From Ferruginibacter sp. (GTDB lineage: Bacteria; Bacteroidota; Bacteroidia; Chitinophagales; Chitinophagaceae), in contig JANXXM010000011.1 of assembly GCA_025350645.1 (NCBI GenBank), positions 1 through 51,410 of the forward strand: a stretch of DNA of 51,410 bases, in the 5' to 3' direction. The notes under the pieces were generated by a model. That model was not told where the DNA came from. It worked only from the letters and a program-made list of their open reading frames with translations, and did not search any database. Position numbers and translations under genes: made by a program. Of this stretch, positions 38,699-46,894 are shown piece by piece (the first letter of the stretch is position 1; every line of letters begins with the position of its first letter).

Positions 38699-39751
38699 TT
38701 GGCACTAAACATACCTTCTAATCAAAAAACCAAAAAAGCTTTGGTAATTGCTTTTTGTACCTGGTGGTTTTTTTGGGCAATATTACAAATTGCCATGCTG
38801 CAGGATTTTGGTATGAACCCAATGAAAGCCACTGTAGATGGGCTTACAAGTATGAGCCTGCTTGCAGCTTTTTGCCTGCTCATTATTAATAATATGAGTT
38901 ATTATTTACCTGGCAAAGAAAAGTATTTATATGCGCTCCTCATCAGCCTCACGCTAAGCGCACTATGGTTGTTTATTGTAAAACTTATTTTAAAATCATT
39001 TTATAAAAACGATGCAGCCTATTTGCTTTCGCTAACACAAAGCAGTGGTATAAGGTATGCTTTTGCTTTTTTAATGATGGGCTGTATTACCATGCTAAGC
39101 CTGCTTTGGTATACACAACAGGAGCAGCAGGAAAATGCATTTAGAAAAGATGATATAGAAAGGCTGGCAAAAGACGCCGAGCTCAATAAACTACGGCAGC
39201 AATTGCAACCTCATTTTTTGTTTAACAGTTTAAATTCTATTAGCGCACTTACCGGCAGCCAGCCAGAAAAAGCAAGGCACATGATACAGCAACTTGCAGA
39301 TTTTTTGCGTGGCACATTAAAAAAAGAAGAACAGCAATGGATAAGTTTTGATGAAGAACTGCAGTATGTGCAATTATATCTTGATATTGAAAAAGTACGC
39401 TTTGGCCATAGGCTGCAAACAGAAATAACCTATGATGAGCCTGCATTGCAGATGATATTGCCCGCACTTATTTTACAGCCGCTGGTGGAAAACGCTATTA
39501 AATTCGGCCTATACGATACACTGGAAGAGGTAACCATTTTTATAAACGCAAAAATAATTAAAGGAAACTTACAATTGAGTGTACAAAACCCTTTTGATGA
39601 AACAACAGCTATACCTGTAACTGGTACCGGCTTTGGATTAACCTCTACAAAAAGAAGACTGTTTTTATTATTTGGCAGGCATGATCTCCTGCAAATAAAA
39701 AAAGATACTACACAATTTATTACAGAAATAACAATACCACAAACCGCATGA
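38699..39751 (+). CDS. LytS-type sensor histidine kinase
   Basis: This 350-residue membrane kinase has four hydrophobic segments in the first 140 residues. A coiled linker ends in LNKLRQQLQPHFLFNSLNSI, whose His is the phosphorylation site of the His_kinase family (HPK7/8). An HATPase domain follows, with ILQPLVENAIKFG (N box) and TGFGLTSTKRRL (G box). The start is probably the TTG at 38699, as no ATG precedes the first membrane segment. Its last four bases overlap the response regulator start (ATGA), so the two are translationally coupled. Confidence 0.92.
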   Translation: MALNIPSNQKTKKALVIAFCTWWFFWAILQIAMLQDFGMNPMKATVDGLTSMSLLAAFCLLIINNMSYYLPGKEKYLYALLISLTLSALWLFIVKLILKSFYKNDAAYLLSLTQSSGIRYAFAFLMMGCITMLSLLWYTQQEQQENAFRKDDIERLAKDAELNKLRQQLQPHFLFNSLNSISALTGSQPEKARHMIQQLADFLRGTLKKEEQQWISFDEELQYVQLYLDIEKVRFGHRLQTEITYDEPALQMILPALILQPLVENAIKFGLYDTLEEVTIFINAKIIKGNLQLSVQNPFDETTAIPVTGTGFGLTSTKRRLFLLFGRHDLLQIKKDTTQFITEITIPQTA

Positions 39752-40473
39752 TCGTAATAATTATAGATGACGAACCACTGGCAAGAATGATGGTAAGAGA
39801 ATATCTTCAAACCTATCCTGATATTACCATAGCAGCAGAGTGCGGCGATGGTTTTGAAGGATTAAAAGCAATACAATTACATAAACCAGATCTTATTTTT
39901 CTTGATATACAAATGCCGAAAATTACCGGTTTTGAAATGTTGGAACTAGTAGACGATCCGCCTGCGGTAATATTTACCACCGCTTTTGAAGAATATGCTA
40001 TAAAAGCGTTTGATGCACATGCGGCAGATTATTTATTAAAGCCGGTTAGCAAAGACCGGTTTGATAAAGCCATGCAAAAAATGATGCAGCGGCAAAATAA
40101 TACTATCCCGCCCCTTACAGAAACTGCGCTGCAAAATGCTACACAAAGCAACCGTATTGTGGTAAAAGAAAATGGTAAAATAAAAATTATTCCCTTTGCG
40201 CAAATACAGTATGTGGAAGCCGCAGATGATTATGTAAAAATACATACCGCAGAAGCTGCATTTTTAAAAAAGAAAACCATGCAGTATTACGAAGATAGTT
40301 TGCCCAGGCAGGATTTTGTAAGGATACACCGCTCCTACATTATAAATACACAACTCATTACCCGTATAGACCTTCACGAAAAAGACAGTTATCTTATACT
40401 GCTTACAACCGGCACAAAGCTGCCATTGAGTAAAACCGGTTATATAAAATTAAAAGAAGTGTTGGGGTTGTAA
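39748..40473 (+). CDS. LytTR-family response regulator
   Basis: This 241-residue regulator has an N-terminal receiver domain: acidic pocket IIDDEPLA, phospho-acceptor Asp in LIFLDIQMP, the conserved Thr in FTTAFEEYA, and Lys in LLKPVS. A C-terminal LytTR DNA-binding domain follows (RIVVKENGKIKIIPFAQIQY, then VRIHRSYIINTQLI). It should be phosphorylated by the overlapping LytS-type kinase and bind direct-repeat promoter sites. Targets are unknown; the LiaF-like gene upstream is a natural candidate. Confidence 0.94.
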   Translation: MIVIIIDDEPLARMMVREYLQTYPDITIAAECGDGFEGLKAIQLHKPDLIFLDIQMPKITGFEMLELVDDPPAVIFTTAFEEYAIKAFDAHAADYLLKPVSKDRFDKAMQKMMQRQNNTIPPLTETALQNATQSNRIVVKENGKIKIIPFAQIQYVEAADDYVKIHTAEAAFLKKKTMQYYEDSLPRQDFVRIHRSYIINTQLITRIDLHEKDSYLILLTTGTKLPLSKTGYIKLKEVLGL

Positions 40474-40808
40474 TATGCTTTAAAAGCCCTTATAAAATAA
40501 ATAGTGGTAGCAAATAGAAATGATATGTACAGCAATCTTTTTATAAAGTAACATTTTATAAAGTAAAATTTGCAAATAAAATGTGGCTTGTTTTTACAGG
40601 AAGAAGGCATAATTATAAATGCTCATTACAGTCTGTAATATTTTATAACAAGCTTTTTTATTTTTATCCGATAAGCTAACATCCGTTAGTAATAAAGGTT
40701 TCAGCCAATTGCCGTTTTAAGCAGCATGCAGCACAGGCTGTAATTTCATTTTTAAATTTCCCCTCAAGAAACTATCTTTACCCGAAACCAAAAAAGTTAA
40801 ATAGGCTT
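40474..40808. other. Intergenic region upstream of adk
   Basis: This 335-base region has no gene. It carries a set of nested inverted repeats ending in a T-run at 40586-40660 (listed separately) and a short direct repeat TTTTATAAAGTAA at about 40540-40566. The rest is plain AT-rich DNA that should include the adk promoter. Confidence 0.5.
40586..40660 (+). ncRNA. Candidate structured RNA or leader with terminator-like end
   Basis: An outer stem GCTTGTT (40586-40592) / AACAAGC (40647-40653) encloses two inner hairpins: GCAT/ATGC (40607-40622) and ATTACAG-T-CTGTAAT (40625-40639). The outer stem is followed by T6. This could be a small structured RNA, an odd terminator of the LytTR operon, or chance; ATTACAG-T-CTGTAAT could also be a protein-binding palindrome. 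Confidence 0.35.
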
Positions 40809-41384
40809 ATGTTTAATTTGATACTCTTTGGCCCGCCAGGCAGTGGTAAAGGAACCCAAAGCGAAAAAATAATTGCAAAATACCAAACCATACACTTGAG
40901 TACAGGAGATTTGCTGCGCACAGAAATAGCTCAGGAAACAGCATTGGGTATGGAGGCTAAAAAAATAATGGCCAAAGGGCAGTTGGTGCCAGATGAAGTA
41001 GTTATAGGTATGATAAGCTCCTGTCTGGATAAAAATCCGCAGGCAAAAGGTTTTTTGTTTGATGGTTTTCCCCGTACCGAAGCGCAGGCAGAGGCACTGG
41101 ATAAGCTAATGAATTTAAAAAAAGAAACCATTAATTTGTTTATAGCCTTGGAGGTAAGCGAAGAAGAAATAACCGGCAGGCTTGTAAAACGTGGTGCTAC
41201 CAGCAATCGCCCTGATGATAGTAAACCAGCAATAATAGCACAGCGAATAAAAGTGTATAAAACAGAAACTGAATCCGTGGCAGATCATTACCGCAAATTT
41301 GGTAAAGTGGTAATGGTAAGTGGCGAGGGTGATGTAGAAGATATTTTTGAGAGAATTTGTAAGCAGATAGACAGCAGGCTGTAA
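40809..41384 (+). CDS. adk: Adenylate kinase
   Basis: This 191-residue cytoplasmic enzyme interconverts ATP plus AMP with two ADP. The P-loop is GPPGSGKGT, the AMP-binding region is HLSTGDLLR, and FLFDGFPRTEAQ and the LID region GRLVKRGATSNRPDD follow. The LID lacks zinc-binding cysteines and is the short form, which explains the short length. The stop codon is part of its own terminator hairpin. Confidence 0.97.
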   Translation: MFNLILFGPPGSGKGTQSEKIIAKYQTIHLSTGDLLRTEIAQETALGMEAKKIMAKGQLVPDEVVIGMISSCLDKNPQAKGFLFDGFPRTEAQAEALDKLMNLKKETINLFIALEVSEEEITGRLVKRGATSNRPDDSKPAIIAQRIKVYKTETESVADHYRKFGKVVMVSGEGDVEDIFERICKQIDSRL

Positions 41385-41397
41385 AGCCTGCTTTTTT
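41373..41397 (+). terminator. Intrinsic terminator overlapping the adk stop codon
   Basis: AGCAGGC (41373-41379) pairs with GCCTGCT (41386-41392) and is followed by T6. The loop contains the adk TAA stop, and the T-run reaches the stop codon of the convergent gene. Confidence 0.88.
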
Positions 41398-42337
41398 ATG
41401 ATAGCACCCTGCTTACCTTTCCTATCATATTGCCATTGCACCATATCTGCATACTGTATTCCCCTTTAATAAACTTATCCGGATTAAGAGTGAAATTAAA
41501 TTGTTTTTCGTTTGTCGTAGGGTCAAACATTATTTTTCTGGAGTAAACTTTTTTACCTTCTTTTGTTTCGAACACACCGGATTCCCATACAGAGTTTTTT
41601 ACTAGTTTTCCATCCGGTTGTAATACCACTACCATAAGTTCTGTATTACTTTTTGCTATAGCATTTTTTACAGAAAAGGATCCTATTATTTTTTCTGCAT
41701 CAGCAGCATCACTGGTTTCTGTTTCTTTATTATTGTTTATCGTTACAGCAAAAAAGCGAATTTCACTTGCGATAATTATACCGGACTTTTTTGTTTCAGC
41801 AAATCGCACTGCTGTTTTTATTTTTTCATCTGTACTATAATTTATCTGGTTTCCGTTTTTTTCTTTTTCCATAAGCTGCAGCAGCAATGCCTGTAGCCGT
41901 TTATTTTCTGTTTCTACATCGGTATTTTTATTGCGCAGGGCATTTACTTTTATTTGCAGTTCCTGTATTTTAAGCATAGCAGTTCCCAGGTTTGCACCAG
42001 TACTTTTATCTTTTAAAATAATAGAAATATCATTGCGTAGTTTATTAAATTCTGCAAGTTTAATATCCAGTCCTTCTGCTAGCGTATCTGCACTACCCCA
42101 CGATGTTTTAAAGTTTTCGTCCATGTTTTGTACAGTGGCTGCATACAGCCGCTGCAAAGAATCTCTCAAAGTTTCTATACCATTATTATAAAAGGAACCG
42201 CTGTTTATTACAGCTTGTTGTTGCAGCTTTTTATTTTTAAAGTAAAAGTTATAGCTGCTAATGAAAAGTGCCAGTAGCGATACTACCAGTACCACTAAAG
42301 ATATTCTTAATAAAGTATCGTATTTATTCTCCTTCAT
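41396..42337 (-). CDS. Membrane-anchored coiled-coil protein of unknown function
   Basis: This 313-residue protein has one N-terminal membrane segment (ISLVVLVVSLLALFISSYNF). A helical coiled-coil stretch follows to about residue 160, with runs such as MLKIQELQIKVNALRNKNTDVETENKR. The C-terminal half is a beta-rich domain of about 150 residues (IASEIRFFAVTINN; ELMVVVLQPDGKLV; FNFTLNPDKFIKGEYSMQIWCNG). The C-terminal part should lie in the periplasm. I do not recognise a family. It lies 101 bases after the exported Ppx-like gene on the same strand and may be its operon partner. Confidence 0.75.
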   Translation of the reverse strand: MKENKYDTLLRISLVVLVVSLLALFISSYNFYFKNKKLQQQAVINSGSFYNNGIETLRDSLQRLYAATVQNMDENFKTSWGSADTLAEGLDIKLAEFNKLRNDISIILKDKSTGANLGTAMLKIQELQIKVNALRNKNTDVETENKRLQALLLQLMEKEKNGNQINYSTDEKIKTAVRFAETKKSGIIIASEIRFFAVTINNNKETETSDAADAEKIIGSFSVKNAIAKSNTELMVVVLQPDGKLVKNSVWESGVFETKEGKKVYSRKIMFDPTTNEKQFNFTLNPDKFIKGEYSMQIWCNGNMIGKVSRVLS

Positions 42338-42438
42338 ATTGTGTTTACAGCAGCAAAGATCGTACGATTTTTTGAAAAGATATTCTGGGGTAAAGATGCA
42401 GTTTTTTAATTATTTTTCTCCCCGCCCGGGCAATTATT

Positions 42439-43590
42439 TTATTTTTGTACGCTTTGGTTTACATAGGCAGATATCCATCCCACCTGACCGTTTTTTACCA
42501 GAAAAAACTGTTTTTTTTCCTGTGTGCCTTCAAACTGGCGCACAATGTTAAGCAGTAATGCGGTACCAGCCATTAACGATTTTTGGTCAAATACTTTATG
42601 CACTTTGTTTACTTCTTTTGCTATTAGATTTTTATCAAGGGTTTTATCTGTAAGCCTTGTAGTAATTGCATCTGCCGACAGTGCCGTGTAATTAGTATAT
42701 AGCTTTTCATTAAACAATACCAGGTCGTTAAAACTTAACGGCACCACCGGGTTGTCCATAAGTTCAGGGTATAGGAGTGTGGCTACAGACCAGGCTATGC
42801 CACCACTAAAGGCAAAATTATCATTCATGTTGTATGCCCCGCTTTCATTTACAGCATATACGATTTCTTTGTCGGGCTCTCCTGCCATTACCCTCATTAG
42901 TTGCTTGCGGTAGTTTGCAATACTATTATCGTCCAGGCTTCTTTTGTCTGTGGCATTAGCTGTTGTTTTTGTACCCCATGTAAGCTGAAACAATTTTAAT
43001 TCTTTTGTATTTCCATTTTTAAAATAGCCTCCTTTAGTATTGCCACTGCCTATATCTATTAAAAAAGTATTGTATCGTCTTTCTTCCGGTACAATGCCCA
43101 GGTGTGATAATCTTGCTTCCTGCAAAACATCTATAACTGCTACTTCTTTTGAAGGTTCGTGTACTTTAACTCTAAAGGAATCTGCAAGGCTTTTAACCCA
43201 TGCTGTTTTATTTTCTTTTTCTGCCTGGCCCTTTACACCACTGCTTATTACAGTATATATACGATCATTACTTATACCATATTTTGCTTGTGCAGCATTG
43301 TACAGCCCGCTCATTCCATTTACTGTAGCAGCAAATGTTTGTGGGGTAAAAGAAATAAAATCTGTATTTACAGAAGTATCCTGCAATGTGCTGAACAGAC
43401 CTGTGGAAGCCGCATTCTTCCCCATTTGTATAATACTCATTTTTACACCCTTTGAGCCTACTTCTATACCGGCATATATTTTTTTACTGCCAATTTTAAT
43501 GGGTACACTTTTTTGCGCCATGCTGTGGCTGCTAAAAAATAATATTAAAAAGATGCTGATAATAATATGTGTAAAAAAAGTATGCCTCAT
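42439..43590 (-). CDS. Exported Ppx/GppA-like (ASKHA-fold) protein
   Basis: This 383-residue protein has a clear signal peptide (MRHTFFTHIIISIFLILFFSSHSMAQ). The mature part resembles the N-terminal domain of exopolyphosphatase/GppA: a first phosphate motif YAGIEVGSKGVKMSIIQMG and a second, LIDIGSGNTKGGYF. The actin-like ATPase fold normally works with cytoplasmic nucleotides or polyphosphate, so an exported copy is unusual; a polyphosphate or other phosphoanhydride substrate outside the cytoplasm is possible. The following gene encodes a membrane-anchored coiled-coil protein. The substrate and localisation are inferred only. Confidence 0.75.
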   Translation of the reverse strand: MRHTFFTHIIISIFLILFFSSHSMAQKSVPIKIGSKKIYAGIEVGSKGVKMSIIQMGKNAASTGLFSTLQDTSVNTDFISFTPQTFAATVNGMSGLYNAAQAKYGISNDRIYTVISSGVKGQAEKENKTAWVKSLADSFRVKVHEPSKEVAVIDVLQEARLSHLGIVPEERRYNTFLIDIGSGNTKGGYFKNGNTKELKLFQLTWGTKTTANATDKRSLDDNSIANYRKQLMRVMAGEPDKEIVYAVNESGAYNMNDNFAFSGGIAWSVATLLYPELMDNPVVPLSFNDLVLFNEKLYTNYTALSADAITTRLTDKTLDKNLIAKEVNKVHKVFDQKSLMAGTALLLNIVRQFEGTQEKKQFFLVKNGQVGWISAYVNQSVQK

Positions 43591-43804
43591 GTTAGTTTGA
43601 AATTATTCTGATAAAATTACACTATAAGTTTAAGCTTGCAGTGTTAATGCATAAGTTGTGAAAAAAATTAAATATGCCATTCATTTTTAAAATTAAAGAC
43701 CATAAAATATAGTCTCTTTGGCATATAAATTTTGTAATCACTTTAGTAAATAAATAGAAAACACTACAGATTTATAAAATAATATTTAGCTTTCGTTTTA
43801 ATAT

Positions 43805-45016
43805 TTAGCTTTTATAAATAGTTTGTCTTCCACAAATGAGGCGAGCAGCAACACAAGCGATAGCTACATAAAAACCACAATTACTGCCAAACATTTCCAT
43901 TGCCATAATAATGCAGGCTATAGGTGTACGGGTAGCACCTGCAAATACACTTACAAAACCCATACCCGCCAATAATGCTACAGGCAAAGGTAAAAAATAA
44001 GAAAGTGCGTTGCCTGCCAATGCCCCAATAAAAAATAATGGTGTGGCTTCCCCGCCTTTAAAACCTGCACCCAGTGTTATAACAGTAAAAAGTATTTTTA
44101 GCAAAAAGTAGTACCACGGCATTTGCATTTGAAAGGATTGAAGGATAGTAGCTATGCCCAGCCCGATGTAAGTAGTAGAACCTGCTACAAAAACAGCTAT
44201 TATTACCAAACAGCCGCCCGCAAAGGCCTGCAGGGGACTAAAAGTAAAACTGGTTTTAAAAAAAGTAGTACTATGGTGTAATAGTTTTACAAATAACCAT
44301 GAGGTTATTCCGAAAGCAAGCCCGGCAATAATGCTATAAAACACACTTAAAAAATGTAGCGCAGGCAACGCCCCAATGTAATAATACGTATGCGAAATAC
44401 CACAAAACCTTGTTACCCAATCTGCCAAAAAAGCGGCTGCAATTGCCGGCACAAAAGCCCTGTAATTTATTTTTCCTTTTAAAGAAAATTCTATGGCAAA
44501 TACAACTCCCGCCAGCGGCGTACCAAATACTGCCCCAAACCCTGCCGCCACAGCAGCAGTTATCAGTATCTTTCTATCTTCTGCAGTAAGTTTAAATATG
44601 CCAGATAACTGATCTGACATTGAAGCGGACATTTGTAAAGCAGCACCTTCTCTGCCTGCGGAACCCCCAAAAAGATGCGTAATTATTGTACCTGCAAAAA
44701 CCAATGGCGCCATTTTAAAAGGGATAATTTTTTCCGGTTGGTTTATGGTTTGTATGAGAAGATTATTTCCTTCTTCTACACCTGCACCCTTGTACCAATA
44801 TAACAAACCAATGCCCATACCAGCCAGAGGCAAAAATACAATGATCCAAAAATGAGTTTCCCTGTAAGCAGAGACTACGGTTAACAGCCATAAAAAAAGA
44901 GCAGAAGAAAGCCCTGCCAGTAATCCTGTTAAAATAATAATAGCAGCCCATTTGCTGAGAAGAAAGATGAGTAACTTTATTCTTTTTTTAAAATAACTTT
45001 TATTTATTGGAAACAT
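43805..45016 (-). CDS. CLC-family anion channel/transporter
   Basis: This protein of about 403 residues is an integral CLC-family anion transporter with 10 or more hydrophobic segments. Family motifs are GGSAGREGAALQM (normally GREGP), GFGAVFGTPLAGVVFAIEF, and GAGFKGGEATPLFFIGALAG. The replaced Pro and the following LQM resemble the fluoride-specific CLC-F branch more than ClcA, but a full alignment is needed. It lacks cytoplasmic CBS domains. A start at ATG 45016 is preferred to the GTG at 45040. It is monocistronic, and no fluoride riboswitch could be seen upstream. Confidence 0.88.
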   Translation of the reverse strand: MFPINKSYFKKRIKLLIFLLSKWAAIIILTGLLAGLSSALFLWLLTVVSAYRETHFWIIVFLPLAGMGIGLLYWYKGAGVEEGNNLLIQTINQPEKIIPFKMAPLVFAGTIITHLFGGSAGREGAALQMSASMSDQLSGIFKLTAEDRKILITAAVAAGFGAVFGTPLAGVVFAIEFSLKGKINYRAFVPAIAAAFLADWVTRFCGISHTYYYIGALPALHFLSVFYSIIAGLAFGITSWLFVKLLHHSTTFFKTSFTFSPLQAFAGGCLVIIAVFVAGSTTYIGLGIATILQSFQMQMPWYYFLLKILFTVITLGAGFKGGEATPLFFIGALAGNALSYFLPLPVALLAGMGFVSVFAGATRTPIACIIMAMEMFGSNCGFYVAIACVAARLICGRQTIYKS

Positions 45017-45258
45017 TTTAGCCTGATAAAAATAAAACACATTTATTACCAGGCGCTGTCAGCATTTATATATTATTACAAATAGGAGGAGCATTTCCTT
45101 GTAAACAGCTAAGATAAAATATTTTTCATTTATGCATTTTTTTATAAAATACTGTGTTTAACCAGCGTTTAACCGAAGCCAGTATTAACATTGATTTACG
45201 TTTACTATAATGGTTTTGTAATTTATGTATGGGTACTTTGCCATAGTAAACTCAATGC

Positions 45259-45708
45259 ATGAAAACACTAATAACATCTTTCTTAATATACAGTTTCGCT
45301 TTTTCTATTACCTGGGGCAATGATTTTGTGGCTGCGCAAAAAACGGCAAAAGAAAATCATCAGCTTATTTTTCTCAATTTTTCAGGGTCTGACTGGTGTA
45401 TTCCCTGTATGAATTTGCGTAAAGATTTTTTTGAAACGGCAATATTTAAAAAAATGGCTGATGCAGATCTGGTGCTGGTAAATGCAGATTTTCCTAGAAA
45501 GAAAAAAAATAAACCTGCTGCCGAAATTATTAAACAGAATAATGCACTGGCAGAAAAATATAATCCGCAGGGAACTTTTCCTCTTACCGTACTAATAAAC
45601 GCAGATGGTAAAGTTTTAAAAACCTGGAATGGCAAGCCCGATGAATCTGTAGAAAAATTTACATCCGAAATAGAAGAGGTATACAATGGTTTTAAAAGAA
45701 TAAAATAA
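45259..45708 (+). CDS. Exported thioredoxin-family protein
   Basis: This 149-residue protein has a signal peptide (MKTLITSFLIYSFAFSITWG) and a thioredoxin-fold domain with active site DWCIPCMNL and the cis-Pro loop in GTFPLTVLI. It resembles the DsbD-gamma/DUF255-type thioredoxins that act outside the cytoplasm. It opens a four-gene operon; its stop codon shares a base with the ApbE start (TAATG). It could keep the cysteines of the downstream DUF4266 lipoprotein reduced. Confidence 0.9.
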   Translation: MKTLITSFLIYSFAFSITWGNDFVAAQKTAKENHQLIFLNFSGSDWCIPCMNLRKDFFETAIFKKMADADLVLVNADFPRKKKNKPAAEIIKQNNALAEKYNPQGTFPLTVLINADGKVLKTWNGKPDESVEKFTSEIEEVYNGFKRIK

Positions 45709-46637
45709 TGGTGGCTGCGGAATATTCACGATCAGTAAAATTGATGGGTAATAACTTTACCATTACCCTAGTGGCAAAGGATAATACACTGGCACAAAAA
45801 CAAATGGATATTGCAGTAGCAGAAATAAGAAGAATTGAAGCTCTTTTTACAACCTATAGCAACGAAAGTGAAACTGCCCTCATAAATAAAAATGCAGGCA
45901 TAAAACCTGTACTGGTTTGTAAAGAAATGTACAGCATTATTGAAAGATGTGCTGGCATATCAAATATTACACAAGGTGCATTTGATATTACTTATGGAAG
46001 TTTAGATAAAAGTTTATGGAATTTTGATAAAACAATAACGGAGCTTCCTTCTGCTTCAGTTGCGTTAAAAATGGTGCATCTGATTAATTATAAAAATATA
46101 ATTCTAGATAAAAAAAATACCAGCATTTATTTAAAAGAAAAAGGTATGCGCATAGGTTTTGGTGGTATAGGAAAAGGATATGCTGCAGAAATGGCAAAAA
46201 AACTTATGATAGAAAATAATATAAAGGGAGGAATTATAAATGCATCGGGAGACCTTACTACCTGGGGCTTGCAGGCCAATGATAAACCCTGGACTATTGG
46301 CATTGCAGATCCTAATCTTCCTGCAAGCGCTTTTTCTTATCTCAATATTTCTGATATGGCCATTGCTACATCCGGCACCTACGAAAAGTATGCGATGATA
46401 AATGGCAAAAAATATTCTCATACCATTAACCCCAGAACTGGGCTGCCCGTACAGGGCATTAAAAGTGTAACAGTAATAAGTAATAATGCAGAATTAGCAG
46501 ACGCTATGGCAACACCTATTGCGGTTATGGGAATAGAAGCCGGCTTATATATGATAAATCAGTTGCCTGCATTACATTGTATTATTATAGACGACAATAA
46601 TAAAATATTTACTTCCAATAAAATAAATCTGTCATGA
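45708..46637 (+). CDS. apbE: FAD:protein FMN transferase
   Basis: This 309-residue ApbE-family enzyme attaches FMN covalently to Thr or Ser of target proteins. Conserved blocks are GAFDITYGSL, GFGGIGKGYAAEMAKKLM, NASGDLTTWG, ATSGTYEKY and HTINPRTGLP, then the metal-binding region ELADAMATPIAVMG. Unlike most Gram-negative ApbE proteins, it has no signal peptide or lipobox, because the start codon overlaps the thioredoxin stop. It may therefore act in the cytoplasm. The next gene overlaps its end by four bases. Confidence 0.93.
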   Translation: MVAAEYSRSVKLMGNNFTITLVAKDNTLAQKQMDIAVAEIRRIEALFTTYSNESETALINKNAGIKPVLVCKEMYSIIERCAGISNITQGAFDITYGSLDKSLWNFDKTITELPSASVALKMVHLINYKNIILDKKNTSIYLKEKGMRIGFGGIGKGYAAEMAKKLMIENNIKGGIINASGDLTTWGLQANDKPWTIGIADPNLPASAFSYLNISDMAIATSGTYEKYAMINGKKYSHTINPRTGLPVQGIKSVTVISNNAELADAMATPIAVMGIEAGLYMINQLPALHCIIIDDNNKIFTSNKINLS

Positions 46638-46870
46638 AAAAAACAAGGATTTTAAAATTAATGTGCGCCTGTTGCATATTTGTTATTACAACCCTCAGCG
46701 CCAGTTCTTGTACTACAGTAAAAGCTTATCAAAAAGCAAAACTTAATGATGCAGAAATGACCCTTGGCAACAGAAAAGTGGAAAAAACAGAACTGAGTTT
46801 TCAATCATACCGGGAAGGTGCATCCGGTGCAAATGCAGGTAAGAGCGGGGGCGGCTGCGGGTGTAATTAA
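46634..46870 (+). CDS. DUF4266 small lipoprotein with Cys-Gly-Cys tail
   Basis: This 78-residue protein has a signal with lipobox SASSC and a mature part of about 50 residues. The mature part contains AYQKAKLNDAEMTLG and ends in a Gly-rich tail GKSGGGCGCN with two cysteines. It matches the DUF4266 family, whose function is not known to me. The start overlaps the apbE stop (ATGA). The tail could bind metal or be reduced by the exported thioredoxin. SGANAG near the end resembles an FMN-acceptor site, but the expected Ser/Thr is Asn. Confidence 0.85.
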   Translation: MKKTRILKLMCACCIFVITTLSASSCTTVKAYQKAKLNDAEMTLGNRKVEKTELSFQSYREGASGANAGKSGGGCGCN

Positions 46871-46894
46871 TTTAAAATATAACAATCTATTTTC

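Noticed and set aside
45041..45258. Possible fluoride riboswitch upstream of the CLC gene
   Set aside because: The conserved crcB-motif sequence elements could not be found on the minus strand.
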